DNA of 64,000 bases from Lysobacter alkalisoli (GCF_006547045.1 NZ_CP041242.1:1746001-1810000), one strand, 5' to 3'. Counted from the first letter of the stretch, positions 26,554 through 37,014 are shown. Numbers and translations: made by a program. The notes: generated by a model not told the origin, from the sequence alone.

Positions 26554-27161
26554 TGTCAAACCTCAGTCCCCGTCGTGCCGCCGTTCTGTCGTTCATCCGC
26601 GACCGGGTGGCCGGCCTTGGCCAGCCGCCGTCCTTGGCCGAAATCGCCACCGCCTGTGGCTTGGCGACGCGCGGCGCGGCGCGCAAGCACGTGCTGGCGC
26701 TGGCCGAGGCCGGACTGGTCGAGGTCACGGCCGGGCAGGCGCGGGGGATCCGGCCGGCCGGGATGCGGGCGCGGTCCGACCTGCTGCGGGTGCCGGTGCT
26801 GGGCCGGGTGGCGGCGGGCGCGCCGATCGGGGCCGATGCGGGGCTGGCCGACATCCTGACCCTGGACACGCGGCTGTTTTCCTCGGCCCCCGACTACCTG
26901 CTGCGGGTGCAGGGTGACTCGATGATCGAGGACGGCATTCTCGATGGCGACCTGGTCGGGGTGAAGCGCACGCCCGAGGCCCGCGACGGGCAGGTGGTCG
27001 TCGCGCGGCTCGACGGCGAACTGACGATCAAGCGGCTGTCGCGTTCGGCCGATGCCCTGCGCCTGCTGCCGCGCAATCCGGCCTATGCGCCGATCGAAGT
27101 GGAGCCCGGGCAGGACTTCGCGATCGAGGGCGTGTTCTGCGGCCTGGTCCGGCGGGGATGA
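26553..27161 (+). CDS. lexA2: LexA-family SOS repressor (LexA2)
   Basis: The 202-residue repressor controls the mutagenesis genes behind it. It has an N-terminal winged-helix domain (PRRAAVLSFIRDRVAGLGQPPSLAEIA), the self-cleavage Ala88-Gly89 bond in GRVAAGAPIG, and the Ser123/Lys160 catalytic pair in VQGDSMIEDG and GELTIKRL. It should therefore be inactivated by RecA-stimulated cleavage after DNA damage. The ATG at 26553 lies at the edge of the operator; an ATG at 26544 is an alternative. imuA begins one base past the stop. Confidence 0.92.
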   Translation: MSNLSPRRAAVLSFIRDRVAGLGQPPSLAEIATACGLATRGAARKHVLALAEAGLVEVTAGQARGIRPAGMRARSDLLRVPVLGRVAAGAPIGADAGLADILTLDTRLFSSAPDYLLRVQGDSMIEDGILDGDLVGVKRTPEARDGQVVVARLDGELTIKRLSRSADALRLLPRNPAYAPIEVEPGQDFAIEGVFCGLVRRG

Positions 27162-27162
27162 C

Positions 27163-27777
27163 ATGGGCGCGGTGGTCGCGATCGATGCGTTGTTGCACCA
27201 GCGGCGCGTGTGGAAGGGCCGACCGGCGGCGTTGCCGCCGAGTTCGCGGCCGACCGGTCTCGCGGCGCTGGATGCGGTCCTGCCGACCGGCGGCTGGCCC
27301 GAGGCGGCGCTGACGGAGTTGTTGATCCCGGTCGACGGCATCGGCGAGCTGCAATTGCTCTGGCCGGTGCTGGCGCGGCTGTCGCAGGCCGGCGAGCGCA
27401 TCGTGCTGGTCGCGCCGCCCTACGTGCCGTTCGCGCCGGCATGGCAGGCGGCAGGGGTCGAACTGCGGCAGGTGCAGATGATCGAGGCGTCCTCGCCGCG
27501 CGATGCGTTGTGGGCCACCGAGCAGTGCCTGCGCTCGGGCAGCTGCGGCGCGGTGCTGTGCTGGCCATTGAAGGCCGACGACCGGGCCTTGCGCCGGCTG
27601 CAGGTCGCGGCGGAGAGCGGCCAGGCCCTGGCGTTCGCGACCCGGCCGCTTTCGGCCGCACGCAATCCGTCACCGGCCGCGCTGCGCATCGCCATCGACG
27701 TCCGGCCCGCGCAGCTGCGCGTGCTCAAGTGCCGCGGCGGACTGGCGCCGCCACGGCCGATCCCGCTGGCGGGGTGA
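27163..27777 (+). CDS. imuA: translesion synthesis factor ImuA
   Basis: ImuA is a RecA/SulA-like protein that supports the ImuB-DnaE2 mutasome. The 204-residue protein starts MGAVVAIDALLHQRRVWKGR, has the family's RPTGLAALDAVLPTGGWPEAALTELL block, a core strand set (RIVLVAPPYVPFAPAW) and ends in a basic C-terminal stretch with LKCRGG. It lacks a classical Walker A lysine. The start is 1 nt past the lexA2 stop and imuB starts 3 nt after its own stop, so all three share one message. Confidence 0.9.
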   Translation: MGAVVAIDALLHQRRVWKGRPAALPPSSRPTGLAALDAVLPTGGWPEAALTELLIPVDGIGELQLLWPVLARLSQAGERIVLVAPPYVPFAPAWQAAGVELRQVQMIEASSPRDALWATEQCLRSGSCGAVLCWPLKADDRALRRLQVAAESGQALAFATRPLSAARNPSPAALRIAIDVRPAQLRVLKCRGGLAPPRPIPLAG

Positions 27778-27780
27778 GCG

Positions 27781-29214
27781 GTGCGCTGGGCCTGCATCCT
27801 GTTGCCGCAGCTCGCGCTGGACGGCGTGTTGCGGCGTTGCGCGCAGCCCGATGCGCCGCTGGCGATGGTCGCCGGTTCGCAGCAGCGGCGCGTGCTGCAC
27901 GCGCTCAATCCCGCCGCACGCGCGCTCGGCCTGCGCCGGGGCATGGCGTTGACCGCGGCGCAGGCGCTCGCGCGCGGGTTCGCGACGGTCGAGCATGATC
28001 CGGACGATGAAGCGCGCTGGCACCGGTTCCTGGCGGCGTGGGCGTATCGCTTCAGTTCGCAGGTCAGTACGCAGCATCCACACGCGCTCCTCCTCGAGAT
28101 CCAGGGCAGCCTGGGCCTGTTCGGTCCGTGGCCGCGGTTCGAGGCGCGGCTGCGGGAAGAGCTGGCGCTGCTCGGCTTCCGGCACCGCATCGTCGCCGCG
28201 CCGAACCCGGTGGCAGCACGCGCGCTGGCCAACGCGCACGACGGTCTCGCGGTCGCCGGTCTCGAGCCGATGCGGCATGCGCTTGGGCAACTGCCGGTGC
28301 AGCGCGCCGGCTTCGCGCCGGAGGTGGCGACCGCGTTCCAGCGCATGGGCCTGCGCACGCTGCGGCAGGTGCTGGCGTTGCCGCGCGACGGCATCGCGCG
28401 ACGCTTCCCGGCCGAGGTGCTGCGGCACCTGGATGCGCTGATGGGCGAGTGCGACACCGTGCTGGACTGGTACCGGCCACCGGACCGGTTCGCCATGCGC
28501 ATCGAGCTCGGCTACGAGGTCGAGTCCTCGCAGGCGTTGCTGTTCCCCTTGAGGCGATTGACCGCGGACCTGGCCGCATTCCTCGCCGGCCGGGACGGCG
28601 GCGTGCAGCGGTTCGCGCTGCACCTGGAGCACGAAGGGCGCGCGGACACGGTGGTGCCGGTTGGATTGTTGGCCCCCGAGCGCGATGCCGCGCTGCTGTT
28701 CGAGCTCGCGCGCGGCCGACTGGAACAGGCGCAAACGCCCGCGCCGGTGCGCGCGATCGTGCTGGTCGCCGACCAGCTGCCGGCGTTCGTGCCCGCGCAC
28801 CGGGAGCTGTTCGACGAGCGGCCGCAGCAGGCGATGCCGTGGGAACAGCTGCGCGAACGGCTGCGCGCGCGGCTCGGCGAGAACGCGGTGCACGGGCTGT
28901 GCGCACACGAGGACCATCGTCCGGAGCAGGCCTGGCGCGTCGGCCCGGCGCCGCAACCGAAACGATCGTCGCCCGCTCCATTGCCGGCGGCCATGTCGCT
29001 GCGTCCCGGCTGGCTGCTGGCGAAGCCGATCCCCTTGCGCGGAGCGGCGCCGCGCCTCGAGGGTGACGCCGAGCGCATCGAGTCGGGCTGGTGGGATGGC
29101 TTCGACATCCGCCGGGACTATTACGTCGCGCGACTGCAGACGGGCCAGCGCGCCTGGGTCTACCGGCCGGTGGGCGCCGAGGGTGGCTACTGGCTGCACG
29201 GTTGGTTCGCATGA
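27781..29214 (+). CDS. imuB: Y-family polymerase-like protein ImuB
   Basis: ImuB is a catalytically impaired Y-family polymerase relative that bridges the beta clamp and DnaE2. The 477-residue protein opens with [19 protein letters not shown] and shows Y-family palm/finger elements ([57 protein letters not shown]), without the acidic triad of an active polymerase. The start is a GTG at 27781. Its stop overlaps the dnaE2 start (ATGA). Confidence 0.93.
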   Translation: MRWACILLPQLALDGVLRRCAQPDAPLAMVAGSQQRRVLHALNPAARALGLRRGMALTAAQALARGFATVEHDPDDEARWHRFLAAWAYRFSSQVSTQHPHALLLEIQGSLGLFGPWPRFEARLREELALLGFRHRIVAAPNPVAARALANAHDGLAVAGLEPMRHALGQLPVQRAGFAPEVATAFQRMGLRTLRQVLALPRDGIARRFPAEVLRHLDALMGECDTVLDWYRPPDRFAMRIELGYEVESSQALLFPLRRLTADLAAFLAGRDGGVQRFALHLEHEGRADTVVPVGLLAPERDAALLFELARGRLEQAQTPAPVRAIVLVADQLPAFVPAHRELFDERPQQAMPWEQLRERLRARLGENAVHGLCAHEDHRPEQAWRVGPAPQPKRSSPAPLPAAMSLRPGWLLAKPIPLRGAAPRLEGDAERIESGWWDGFDIRRDYYVARLQTGQRAWVYRPVGAEGGYWLHGWFA

Positions 29215-32200
29215 GCTACGCCGAGCTGCATTGCCTGTCGAACTTCTCGTTCCAGCGCGGAGCGTCCAGCGCCCGCGAGCTGTTCGAGCGCGCGAAGCGG
29301 CATGGCTACGCGGCGTTGGCAATCACCGACGAGTGCACGCTGGCCGGGATCGTGCGCGCCTGGCAGGCCGCGAAGGCGGTGGATCTTCCGTTGATCGTCG
29401 GCAGCGAGGTGCAGGTCGACGGCGGTCCGAAGCTGGTGCTGCTGGTCGAGGACCTGGCCGGCTATCAGGTGTTGTGCCGGCTGGTCACAGCGGCGCGGCG
29501 GCGCGTGCCGAAGGGCCAGTACCGCCTGCTGCGCGAGGACTTTGCAGAAGGCACGGACGGCCTGCTTGCGCTGTGGGTTCCGGCGGACCCGGCAAGCGAA
29601 CAGGACGGCCGCTGGTTGAAGTCACTGTTTCCCGGCCGGCTGTGGATCGCGGTGGAACTGCATCGCGGCCAGCGCGACGCGGACAGGCTCGCCGCGCTGC
29701 ATGCGCTGGGCGTGGCGCTGGACCTGCCGCTGGTCGCCGCGGGCGACGTGCACATGCATGCGCGCGGTCGTCGCGCATTGCAGGATGCCATGACGGCGAT
29801 CCGGCACCGCACGACGGTGGCCGAGGCGGGGATGCGGCTGTTTCCCAACGGCGAGCGGCACCTGCGCCCGCGGCGGACCCTGGCCGAGCTGTATCCGCCG
29901 GCGCTGCTGGCCGAGAGCGTGCGCATCGCGCGGCGCTGCAGTTTCGACCTCGCGCAACTGCGCTATCAGTATCCGCACGAACTGGTGCCGACCGGGCACA
30001 CGGCCACGTCCTGGTTGCGCGAACTGACCGAGCAGGGCTTGCGCTGGCGCTGGCCGGACGGAATCCCGCAAAAGGCGCGGGACCTGGCCGAGAAGGAGCT
30101 GGCGCTGATCGCCGAGCTTGGCTACGAGAGCTACTTCCTGACCGTGCACGACATCGTGCGCTTCGCCCGCAGCCGGCACATCCTCTGCCAGGGGCGCGGC
30201 TCGGCGGCCAACTCGGTGGTCTGCTACGTGCTCGGCGTCACCGAGATCGATCCCGACCGCATCGGCATGCTGTTCGAGCGCTTCGTGTCCAGGGAGCGCG
30301 ACGAGCCGCCGGACATCGACGTCGACTTCGAGCATGAACGGCGGGAAGAGGTCATCCAGTACATATTCGAGCGCTATGGCCGTCATCGCGCCGCGCTCAC
30401 GGCGGTGGCCAGCACGTACCACGGCGCCGGCGCGGTGCGTGACGTCGCCAAGGCGCTGGGCCTGCCGCCCGACCAGGTCGATGCGCTGGCCGGCTGCATC
30501 GGTCGCTGGAGCGACACGCTGCCGTCGGCCGAACGGCTGCGCGAGCAGGGCTTCGATCCCGACAGTCCCGTCATCCGCCGGGTGCTGGCGCTGACCGCCG
30601 AGCTGATCGGCTTCCCGCGTCACCTGTCGCAGCATCCGGGCGGGTTCGTGATCTCCGAGCAGCCGCTGCACACGCTGGTGCCGGTGGAGAACGCGACCAT
30701 GGAAGGCCGTACCGTCGTGCAATGGGACAAGGACGATCTCGATGCGGTCGGGCTGCTCAAGGTCGACATCCTCGCGCTGGGAATGCTCAGCGCATTGCGC
30801 CGCTGCCTCGACCTGCTGCGGATCCATCACGGCCGCGATCTCGCGCTGGCGACGATTCCGGCAGAGGATCAGGCCACCTACGACATGATCTGCCGCGCCG
30901 ACACCATCGGCGTGTTCCAGATCGAGTCGCGGGCGCAGATGGCGATGCTGCCGCGGCTGCGGCCGCGCAGATTCTACGACCTGGTGATCGAGGTGGCGAT
31001 CGTGCGGCCGGGCCCGATCCAGGGCGACATGGTGCATCCCTACCTGCGGCGGCGCACCGGCGAGGAACCGGTGACCTATCCTTCCGAGGCGCTGCGCAAG
31101 GTGTTCGAACGCACCCTGGGCGTGCCGCTGTTCCAGGAACAGGTGATGGAACTGGCGGTGGTCGCGGCCGGCTACACGCCCGGCGAATCGGACGACCTGC
31201 GTCGCTCGATGGCAGCGTGGAAGCGCCACGGCGGGCTGGAACACCATCGCGAGAAGTTGACGGACGGCATGCTGGCGCGCGGCTACTCGGCTGAATTCGC
31301 CGCGCGCATCTTCGAGCAGATCAAGGGCTTCGGCAGTTACGGTTTTCCCGAGTCGCATGCGGCCAGCTTCGCGCTGCTGACCTATGCCAGCTGCTGGCTC
31401 AAGCACCACTATCCGGCGGCCTTCACCTGCGCGCTGATCAACAGCCAGCCGATGGGGTTCTATAGCTCCGACCAGCTGTTGCAGGACGTGCGGCGGCATG
31501 GCGTGGAGGTGCGGCCGGTGGACGTACGCTACAGCGATTGGGACTGCACGCTGGAACCGGATAAACGCGGAGAGTTTGCGTTGCGCATGGGCCTGCGCAT
31601 GGCGAGGGGACTCAACGAGGACGATGCGGTGCGGATCGAGCGGGCGAGGGCGGCCGGCCCATTTTTCGACGTCGCCGACTTGTGCGAGCGCGCCGTGATC
31701 AGTGCCCGTGCACGTGAACTGCTGGCCGACGCGGGCGCGCTGCGCGGGCTGGCGGGGCACCGCCACCGTGCGCGCTGGGCGGTGGCCGGGGTGGAGGAAC
31801 GACGCCCCCTGCTGGGGGTGGACACGCAGCCACGCGAACGGCAAGCCGCGCTGCCGTTGCCGACGGTGGGGGAGGACCTGCATGCCGACTACGCCACGCT
31901 TGGCACCACGCTGGGGCGGCATCCGATGGCGCTGCTGCGCGCGCAGCTGCGCGCGCGGCGGTGCCGCAGCTCGAAGGAGCTCCCGGCGATCCCGTCGGGG
32001 CGCAACATCGTCGCGGCCGGCCTGGTGGTCGGCCGGCAACGCCCGCAGACCGCCAGCGGCGTCACCTTCGTCACCCTGGAGGATGAGCACGGCATGATCA
32101 ACGTGGTGGTCTGGCGGCAGGTGGCGGACCGCCAGCGGCGGCCGTTCCTGGAGTCGCGGCTGCTGATGGTCGAGGGCAAGCTGGAGGCCGAGAACGGCGT

Positions 32201-32282
32201 GCGCCATCTCATTGCAAGGCAGTTGCACGACCTGACGCCGCTGCTGAGTAGTCTCGACGTGCGGAGCCGGGATTTCCATTAG
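29211..32282 (+). CDS. dnaE2: error-prone DNA polymerase DnaE2
   Basis: DnaE2 (ImuC) is a C-family polymerase that copies damaged DNA with low fidelity during the SOS response. The 1023-residue protein begins with the PHP domain ([22 protein letters not shown]). It contains the polymerase active-site blocks [20 protein letters not shown] and [40 protein letters not shown], a helix-hairpin-helix region and a C-terminal OB domain ([19 protein letters not shown]). Replicative DnaE is about 140 residues longer and ends differently. The ATG overlaps the imuB stop. Confidence 0.96.
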   Translation: MSYAELHCLSNFSFQRGASSARELFERAKRHGYAALAITDECTLAGIVRAWQAAKAVDLPLIVGSEVQVDGGPKLVLLVEDLAGYQVLCRLVTAARRRVPKGQYRLLREDFAEGTDGLLALWVPADPASEQDGRWLKSLFPGRLWIAVELHRGQRDADRLAALHALGVALDLPLVAAGDVHMHARGRRALQDAMTAIRHRTTVAEAGMRLFPNGERHLRPRRTLAELYPPALLAESVRIARRCSFDLAQLRYQYPHELVPTGHTATSWLRELTEQGLRWRWPDGIPQKARDLAEKELALIAELGYESYFLTVHDIVRFARSRHILCQGRGSAANSVVCYVLGVTEIDPDRIGMLFERFVSRERDEPPDIDVDFEHERREEVIQYIFERYGRHRAALTAVASTYHGAGAVRDVAKALGLPPDQVDALAGCIGRWSDTLPSAERLREQGFDPDSPVIRRVLALTAELIGFPRHLSQHPGGFVISEQPLHTLVPVENATMEGRTVVQWDKDDLDAVGLLKVDILALGMLSALRRCLDLLRIHHGRDLALATIPAEDQATYDMICRADTIGVFQIESRAQMAMLPRLRPRRFYDLVIEVAIVRPGPIQGDMVHPYLRRRTGEEPVTYPSEALRKVFERTLGVPLFQEQVMELAVVAAGYTPGESDDLRRSMAAWKRHGGLEHHREKLTDGMLARGYSAEFAARIFEQIKGFGSYGFPESHAASFALLTYASCWLKHHYPAAFTCALINSQPMGFYSSDQLLQDVRRHGVEVRPVDVRYSDWDCTLEPDKRGEFALRMGLRMARGLNEDDAVRIERARAAGPFFDVADLCERAVISARARELLADAGALRGLAGHRHRARWAVAGVEERRPLLGVDTQPRERQAALPLPTVGEDLHADYATLGTTLGRHPMALLRAQLRARRCRSSKELPAIPSGRNIVAAGLVVGRQRPQTASGVTFVTLEDEHGMINVVVWRQVADRQRRPFLESRLLMVEGKLEAENGVRHLIARQLHDLTPLLSSLDVRSRDFH

Positions 32283-32381
32283 GCCCAAGTGCCTGGACGG
32301 AAGACAACACTACCGGGTCTTCAATCTCGACCGAACGTGGTCGTACAAGGGGACGATGCCCAGACGTACCGCATCGGACAA

Positions 32382-32423
32382 AGAAAAGGCCGAAACCCCT
32401 GCTTTCAAGAGGGATTTCGGCCT
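32382..32423 (-). terminator. rho-independent terminator of ssrA
   Basis: On the minus strand, aggccgaaatccc pairs with ggggtttcggcct (segments 32411-32423 and 32387-32399) and is followed by a T-run (AAAA at 32384-32387 on the plus strand). It lies 27 nt past the tmRNA 3' end. Confidence 0.85.
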
Positions 32424-32449
32424 GTATGGGTCTTCTTCAGACCCTGCAT

Positions 32450-32804
32450 TGGTGGAGGTGGGCGGAATCGAACCGCCGTCCGAAGGCACTCCATCCCCGG
32501 CACTACATGTTTAGTGCTCCGTTAAGTCTCGTCTACCGACAGCACGGCGCACAAAGCGCATCGGCGGACCAGCCTGTTTTGGGTTAACCGAGTGCTGACA
32601 GGCAGCCACTCCCGGCGATTCCGTGATAATGACCCTACATCGCGAGCACGGACACAAGCGGTTTCGGGGCTTAGGCCTTAAGCGGCCAGTGCGTAGTTGT
32701 CGTCGTTGGCAACTATGAGTTTTGCAGCTGGATTAACGAGGAAAGCTACCCCCTCGACATGCGCCAGGCGATTTCGCGACCCCCGTCGAAGCCAGTGCAC
32801 CCCC
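32450..32804 (-). ncRNA. ssrA: transfer-messenger RNA (tmRNA)
   Basis: tmRNA rescues stalled ribosomes and tags the unfinished protein for proteolysis. The 5' end reads GGGGGTGCACTGGCTTCGAC and the 3' end closes with a T-arm (GGTTCGATTCC) and CCA at 32452-32450. The first seven bases pair with CACCTCC before the ACCA, with one G-U pair. The tag frame (32710-32678) encodes ANDDNYALAA then TAA, the classical proteobacterial tag with Asp in place of Glu at position 4. Length is 355 nt, in the normal range. smpB lies about 2.4 kb away on the same strand. Confidence 0.96.
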
Positions 32805-32829
32805 GGGGCGTGAAACGCCGAACACGACC

Positions 32830-32857
32830 AGTATAGGGGCGGGGGGCGGCATGGCAA
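32830..32857 (-). promoter_or_regulatory. candidate ssrA promoter
   Basis: On the minus strand TTGCCA (32857-32852) and TATACT (32835-32830) are 16 nt apart and match -35 and -10 boxes well. They lie 25 nt before the mature 5' end, as expected if RNase P trims a short leader. The neighbouring histidine kinase gene starts at 32883 in the opposite direction. Confidence 0.6.
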
Positions 32858-32882
32858 TGGGGGGTGCCCGGTCAGTCGGCAC

Positions 32883-35177
32883 ATGGTTCATGTATGGATG
32901 GGTGCGACGGCGCGGTATCCTGCGCGGGTGACAGGATCCAGCACGCAGCTCGCCGACATTGACGACAACCCATTGTCGCTGCGACGTGGGCACGCTCTTG
33001 CGGCGTGCGTACTGGTGTTCTCCCTGCTGGTCACCTTCGGGGCGTGGGAATACGCACGTGTCAAGGAGGCGAGGGCGGCCGAGGCCGAGTTCATACGCAA
33101 TACCCTCGACGTGGCTGCCGTGGTCGGTTCCCGGCTCGAAAACTACGAGATCATGCTCAAGGGCGGGGCGGCGCTGTTCGCCAGTGTCGATCGGCCAACG
33201 CCGGCGCAGTGGCGGGCCTATGCCGAGGGCATGGGGCTGGGCAACCGCTTCCCCTCGATGCTCGGGCTCGGCTACGTCGCCTATGTGCCGCATTCGCGCC
33301 TGCCGGGACTGCAACTGGAATGGCGCGATGCCGGTCACGGCATGCTGGATGTGTTTCCTCGCGGCGTACGGCGGCACTACGGCCCGGTGCTCTATCTGGA
33401 GCCCCGCACACCGCTCAACGTGGCCGCGATCGGCTACGACATGTATGCCGATCCGACCCGGCATCAGGCGATGACCGAGGCGATGGAAACCGGCACCACT
33501 CGCATGTCTGGACCAGTCCGGCTGCTGGGCGATCCGGCCGAAGCGCCGGCCGGACTTCTGCTGTTCGTGCCGATCTACCGTACGGGTACCGTGCCGCGCA
33601 GTCCGGCGGTCCGGCGCGAAACGATGCGGGGCTGGGTCTATGCGCCGTTCTACGTCGACCATTTCACCGCGGGCACATTGCGCGGCGACCCGACTGTGCG
33701 GCGGATCCTGGTCGAAGACGTCACCGATGGCGAGCCGATCCCGATATACGCCGCCGGCGACAGCGGGGAGCAGGATGGGGCGCCGGCGGCATTCGAACAC
33801 GAGGTGGTCCTGGAGCAGTTTGGCCGTCGTTGGCGGATGGCGTTCGAATCGCACCCCGCGGCCCAGGCGATTCCGCAGTTGCGGAACCTGCATCTCGTGC
33901 TGGCACTCGGGATCCTTGCGTCGGTGCTGCTGTCGGCCATCGTATGGACACTGGTGCGCACGCAACGGCGCGCGCGCAAGATCGCCCGGCGAATGACCGA
34001 GGACTTCCGCCGCAGCGAGGAGCGCTTCCGCACTTCGATGCAGTATTCGGCGATCGGCAAGGCCCTGCTCGACAGCGAGGGCTGCATCGTCGAGGCCAAC
34101 CCCGCGCTGGGCCGAATCGTCGGCCTGGATCCGGACAGCCTGGCCGGAGTGCATTTCGAATCATTGTTCGAGGACGAAGGCCCGGACCTGAAGGAATGGC
34201 TGACCCATGAAGATGGCGATGTCAATTCAGTACAACGTTTGACCCGGCGTCTGCACCGCGCTGGCGATCTGCCGCGTCATGCACAGCTCAGCTGTTCGCG
34301 GATACCGGGCAACATCGGTCAGGATGTGCGCGGGCTGGCCCAGGTCGAGGATGTGACCGAGCGGATCATGGCCGAGGCGCGGGTGCATGCGCTCAACCGG
34401 ACTCTCGAGGCGCGGGTGGCGATGCGTACGCGCGAGCTCAGTCAGGCCAACCAGGAGCTGGAATCCTTCGCCTACAGCATCTCGCACGACCTGCGGGCGC
34501 CGCTGAGGGCGATCGATGGTTTCAGCCGGGTGCTGGCCGAACGCTACGGCGGCAATCTGGACGCTGCTGGTCGTGACTACCTGGACCGGGTGCGCGCGGC
34601 GACGGCGCGTATGGCGGGCCTGATCGACGCGCTTCTGGCCATGTCGCGGCTGAGCCGGGTTGCGCTGAACCCGGAGAGCGTCGATCTCAGCCAGTTGGCA
34701 CGTGAGGTCGTCGATGAGCTGAAGGCGGCCGAGGAGCTGCCCGGCTTGCAGGTCGATATCGAACCGGGCCTGACAGCTTGGGGTGACGTGTCGCTGCTGC
34801 ACAACCTGCTCTCGAACCTGCTTGGCAATGCGGTCAAGTTCAGTGCCGGCCGCGAACGGCCACACATCGAATTCGGACAGGGGCCAGGACCGGATGGCAC
34901 GCCCGGCTTTTTCGTCCGCGACAACGGCGCGGGGTTCTCGCAGCAATATGTCGACAAGCTGTTCCGGCCATTCCAGCGCCTGCACGGGCAGGACGAGTTC
35001 GCCGGGCACGGCATCGGCCTTGCATCGGTCAGGCGAATCGTCGAGCGCCATGGCGGTTCGATCCGGGCCGAGGGCCGGGCAGGGGAGGGAGCGACCTTCT
35101 GGTTCACCCTGCCGCTGGAGCCGCCCGACGATGCGCCTGATGGCGGTGGTGCAGCAAATCCCGGGAGGCGGGCATAG
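32883..35177 (+). CDS. CHASE-PAS hybrid-less sensor histidine kinase
   Basis: The 764-residue protein has a transmembrane helix at about 38-56, an extracytoplasmic CHASE-type domain (about 75-330, with GLGYVAYVPHSRLPG and DMYADPTRHQAM), a second helix at about 337-357 and a PAS domain (about 376-495). The kinase core has a HisKA motif SISHDLRAPLRAIDG (His535), an N-box LLSNLLGNAVKFS and G-boxes DNGAGF and GHGIGLA. No receiver domain or partner regulator gene lies beside it, so its output is unknown. CHASE domains sense small extracellular ligands. ATG 32883 is the first start; 32895 is also possible. Confidence 0.88.
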   Translation: MVHVWMGATARYPARVTGSSTQLADIDDNPLSLRRGHALAACVLVFSLLVTFGAWEYARVKEARAAEAEFIRNTLDVAAVVGSRLENYEIMLKGGAALFASVDRPTPAQWRAYAEGMGLGNRFPSMLGLGYVAYVPHSRLPGLQLEWRDAGHGMLDVFPRGVRRHYGPVLYLEPRTPLNVAAIGYDMYADPTRHQAMTEAMETGTTRMSGPVRLLGDPAEAPAGLLLFVPIYRTGTVPRSPAVRRETMRGWVYAPFYVDHFTAGTLRGDPTVRRILVEDVTDGEPIPIYAAGDSGEQDGAPAAFEHEVVLEQFGRRWRMAFESHPAAQAIPQLRNLHLVLALGILASVLLSAIVWTLVRTQRRARKIARRMTEDFRRSEERFRTSMQYSAIGKALLDSEGCIVEANPALGRIVGLDPDSLAGVHFESLFEDEGPDLKEWLTHEDGDVNSVQRLTRRLHRAGDLPRHAQLSCSRIPGNIGQDVRGLAQVEDVTERIMAEARVHALNRTLEARVAMRTRELSQANQELESFAYSISHDLRAPLRAIDGFSRVLAERYGGNLDAAGRDYLDRVRAATARMAGLIDALLAMSRLSRVALNPESVDLSQLAREVVDELKAAEELPGLQVDIEPGLTAWGDVSLLHNLLSNLLGNAVKFSAGRERPHIEFGQGPGPDGTPGFFVRDNGAGFSQQYVDKLFRPFQRLHGQDEFAGHGIGLASVRRIVERHGGSIRAEGRAGEGATFWFTLPLEPPDDAPDGGGAANPGRRA

Positions 35178-35183
35178 CCGAAA

Positions 35184-35696
35184 CTACGCGTCGCGATTGT
35201 GCTGGCGCATCACCCGCTGCTTCTCGATCGCCCAGTCACGCTCCTTGCTGGCGGCACGCTTGTCGTGCTGCTGCTTGCCCTTGGCCAGCGCCAGCTCGGC
35301 CTTGACCTTGTTGCCCTTCCAGTAGAGGGCGGTCGGGATGAGGGTGTAGCCATCGCGTTCGACCCGGCCGATCAAGGTATCGATCTCGCGACGGTGCAGC
35401 AGCAGCTTGCGGGTGCGCCGCTCCTCGGCGACGACGTGGGTCGAGGCTGAGATCAGCGGCGTGATCTGGGAGCCGAACAGGAACATTTCGCCGGAGCGGA
35501 TCACCGCGTAGCTTTCGCCGATATTGGCCCGGCCGGCACGGATCGACTTGAGTTCCCAGCCCTGCAGGGCGAGGCCGGCCTCGAAGCGTTCCTCCAGATG
35601 GTATTCGTGACGGGCGCGCTTGTTCAGGGCGATGGTGCCGCTGGCACCGCCCTTTCCTTTATCCTTGCCGCCCTTGCTGCTCGATTTCTTTGCCAT
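35184..35696 (-). CDS. smpB: SsrA-binding protein SmpB
   Basis: SmpB binds tmRNA and brings it to stalled ribosomes. The 170-residue protein starts [17 protein letters not shown], a longer lysine-rich N-terminus than in E. coli, followed by the core: [39 protein letters not shown], and the C-terminal tail [20 protein letters not shown] that enters the mRNA channel. ATG 35696 gives this standard start; an upstream extension of 14 residues is less likely. It converges with the histidine kinase gene, their ends 6 nt apart. Confidence 0.96.
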   Translation of the reverse strand: MAKKSSSKGGKDKGKGGASGTIALNKRARHEYHLEERFEAGLALQGWELKSIRAGRANIGESYAVIRSGEMFLFGSQITPLISASTHVVAEERRTRKLLLHRREIDTLIGRVERDGYTLIPTALYWKGNKVKAELALAKGKQQHDKRAASKERDWAIEKQRVMRQHNRDA

Positions 35697-35746
35697 CGCG
35701 ATATTGTCCCTGATTGCGGGGGGAATAGCAGGCATCACGACGACCC

Positions 35747-36175
35747 ATGCCCATCATCAACCGCTCTGCCCTGGTCGAACACTCCGCCCGCCGAATGTTC
35801 GACCTGGTCAACGACGTGGCGACCTATCCGCATCGCTTCGATTGGTGCAGGGCGGCCGAGATCATCGCCGTTGACGACGAGCGGCTGGTGGCGCGGCTCG
35901 ATCTGGGCCTCGGCGCCCTGAGCACCTGGTTCACCACCGAGAACACGCTGTCGCCGCCGCACCACATCGACATGAAACTGGTCGATGGCCCGTTCCGGCG
36001 CCTGAGTGGACGCTGGCAGTTCCATGCTCTCGACGAGTCGGCCTGCAAGGTTTCGCTTACGCTGGACTTCGAGCCTTCGATGAAACTGCTGACCCCGGCC
36101 TTCACGCTGGGCTTCCAGGGCCTGGCCGACCGCATGGTCAACGATTTCATCCGCGTCGCGGATCTGGGCCTGTGA
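35747..36175 (+). CDS. ratA: ribosome association toxin RatA family (START/SRPBCC) protein
   Basis: The 142-residue SRPBCC-fold protein starts [24 protein letters not shown] and shows the family blocks [22 protein letters not shown] and the end [17 protein letters not shown]. coli RatA was reported to block 70S assembly; the homologous mitochondrial Coq10 aids ubiquinone function, so the real role may lie in quinone biology. It is divergent from smpB and overlaps rnfH by 4 nt, the same smpB-ratA-rnfH-bamE layout as in enteric bacteria. Confidence 0.92.
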   Translation: MPIINRSALVEHSARRMFDLVNDVATYPHRFDWCRAAEIIAVDDERLVARLDLGLGALSTWFTTENTLSPPHHIDMKLVDGPFRRLSGRWQFHALDESACKVSLTLDFEPSMKLLTPAFTLGFQGLADRMVNDFIRVADLGL

Positions 36176-36447
36176 ACATCGAACTGGTGAGGGCCTGGCC
36201 GCACCGCTTCGAGCGGCAGGCGATCGACCTGCCCGAGGGCGCGCGTGTCGGCGATGCACTGGAGGCCGCTGGCTGGCAGGTCCCGGAGCCGGGTGGTTGC
36301 GCAGTGCACGGACGGCTGGTGGGGCTGGATACAGTGCTGCGCGATGGAGATCGGCTGGAGATACTGAGGCCGTTGCAACTCGACCCCAAGGAAGCCCGGC
36401 GCCGGCGCGCCGAGGCGCGCCCGCTGAAGAAACAGCCTCAGCGCTGA
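36172..36447 (+). CDS. rnfH: RnfH family protein (UPF0125)
   Basis: The 91-residue protein has a ubiquitin-like (beta-grasp) fold signature: IELVRAWPHRFERQAIDLPE, VGDALEAAGW, AVHGRLVGLDTVLRDGDRLE and LRPLQLDPKEARRRRAE with a basic tail. It starts with GTG, overlapping the ratA stop (GTGA), so the two are translationally coupled. The function is unknown; despite its name it is often unlinked to rnf genes. Confidence 0.92.
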   Translation: MNIELVRAWPHRFERQAIDLPEGARVGDALEAAGWQVPEPGGCAVHGRLVGLDTVLRDGDRLEILRPLQLDPKEARRRRAEARPLKKQPQR

Positions 36448-36460
36448 GGAAAGCGGCGAT

Positions 36461-36865
36461 TCAGCGACCGCGCTTGTTCTTTTCCTTGGCCAGGTTGGGG
36501 CCGAACTGCCGGACCGAGCTGGTGGCCAGTTCTTCGTCCTGCTTCGGGAAGTAGTCGCCTTCCCAGCGGGCAAGGGTGTTGCCGTCGAAGTGCAGGGTCA
36601 GGTTCTTGAATTCGGTGCGGGCGGCACGGCCGACGCGCTGGCTGGCGGTGTAATCCCAGCGGTCTTCATTGAACGGGTCGCGGATAGACGGAGTGCCCAG
36701 CAGCGCCAGTACCTGCTGCTTGTCCATGCCGGCCTGCAGTTGCTCGACGGCGGAAGGTTGAAGCAGGTTGCCCTGGTAGATCGGCTGACGGTACACCACG
36801 CCACAGGCGGTAGTTGTCGAGACAAGGGCGACGGAAACCAGGAGCACGAACAGGGGCTTGCGCAT
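36461..36865 (-). CDS. bamE: outer membrane protein assembly factor BamE
   Basis: BamE (SmpA) is a lipoprotein of the BAM complex that inserts beta-barrel proteins in the outer membrane. The 134-residue protein has a lipoprotein signal (MRKPLFVLLVSVALVSTTTA then Cys20/21) and the SmpA/OmlA core: VYRQPIYQGNLLQPSAVEQL, GMDKQQVLALLGTPSIRDPF and RWDYTASQR. ATG 36865 gives the signal peptide directly. It is divergent from fur, as in Xanthomonas (omlA-fur). Confidence 0.95.
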   Translation of the reverse strand: MRKPLFVLLVSVALVSTTTACGVVYRQPIYQGNLLQPSAVEQLQAGMDKQQVLALLGTPSIRDPFNEDRWDYTASQRVGRAARTEFKNLTLHFDGNTLARWEGDYFPKQDEELATSSVRQFGPNLAKEKNKRGR

Positions 36866-37014
36866 CAGTTGATCACTGCAGACGGATAACGGCCCGATGA
36901 TACACTGAAGCCATCGTGACGCGGCGGCGATGGACAGGCGTTCATCCAACGTTTGCCCGGCCGGGACAGCTTGTCCTGTGGCCTGCTTCCGCGACAGTCC
37001 AGCCCGGAGCCCCC

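Noticed and set aside
29622-32288. 888-codon open frame antisense to dnaE2
   Set aside because: Low-complexity His/Arg/Gln-rich translation and complete overlap with a clear DnaE2 gene.
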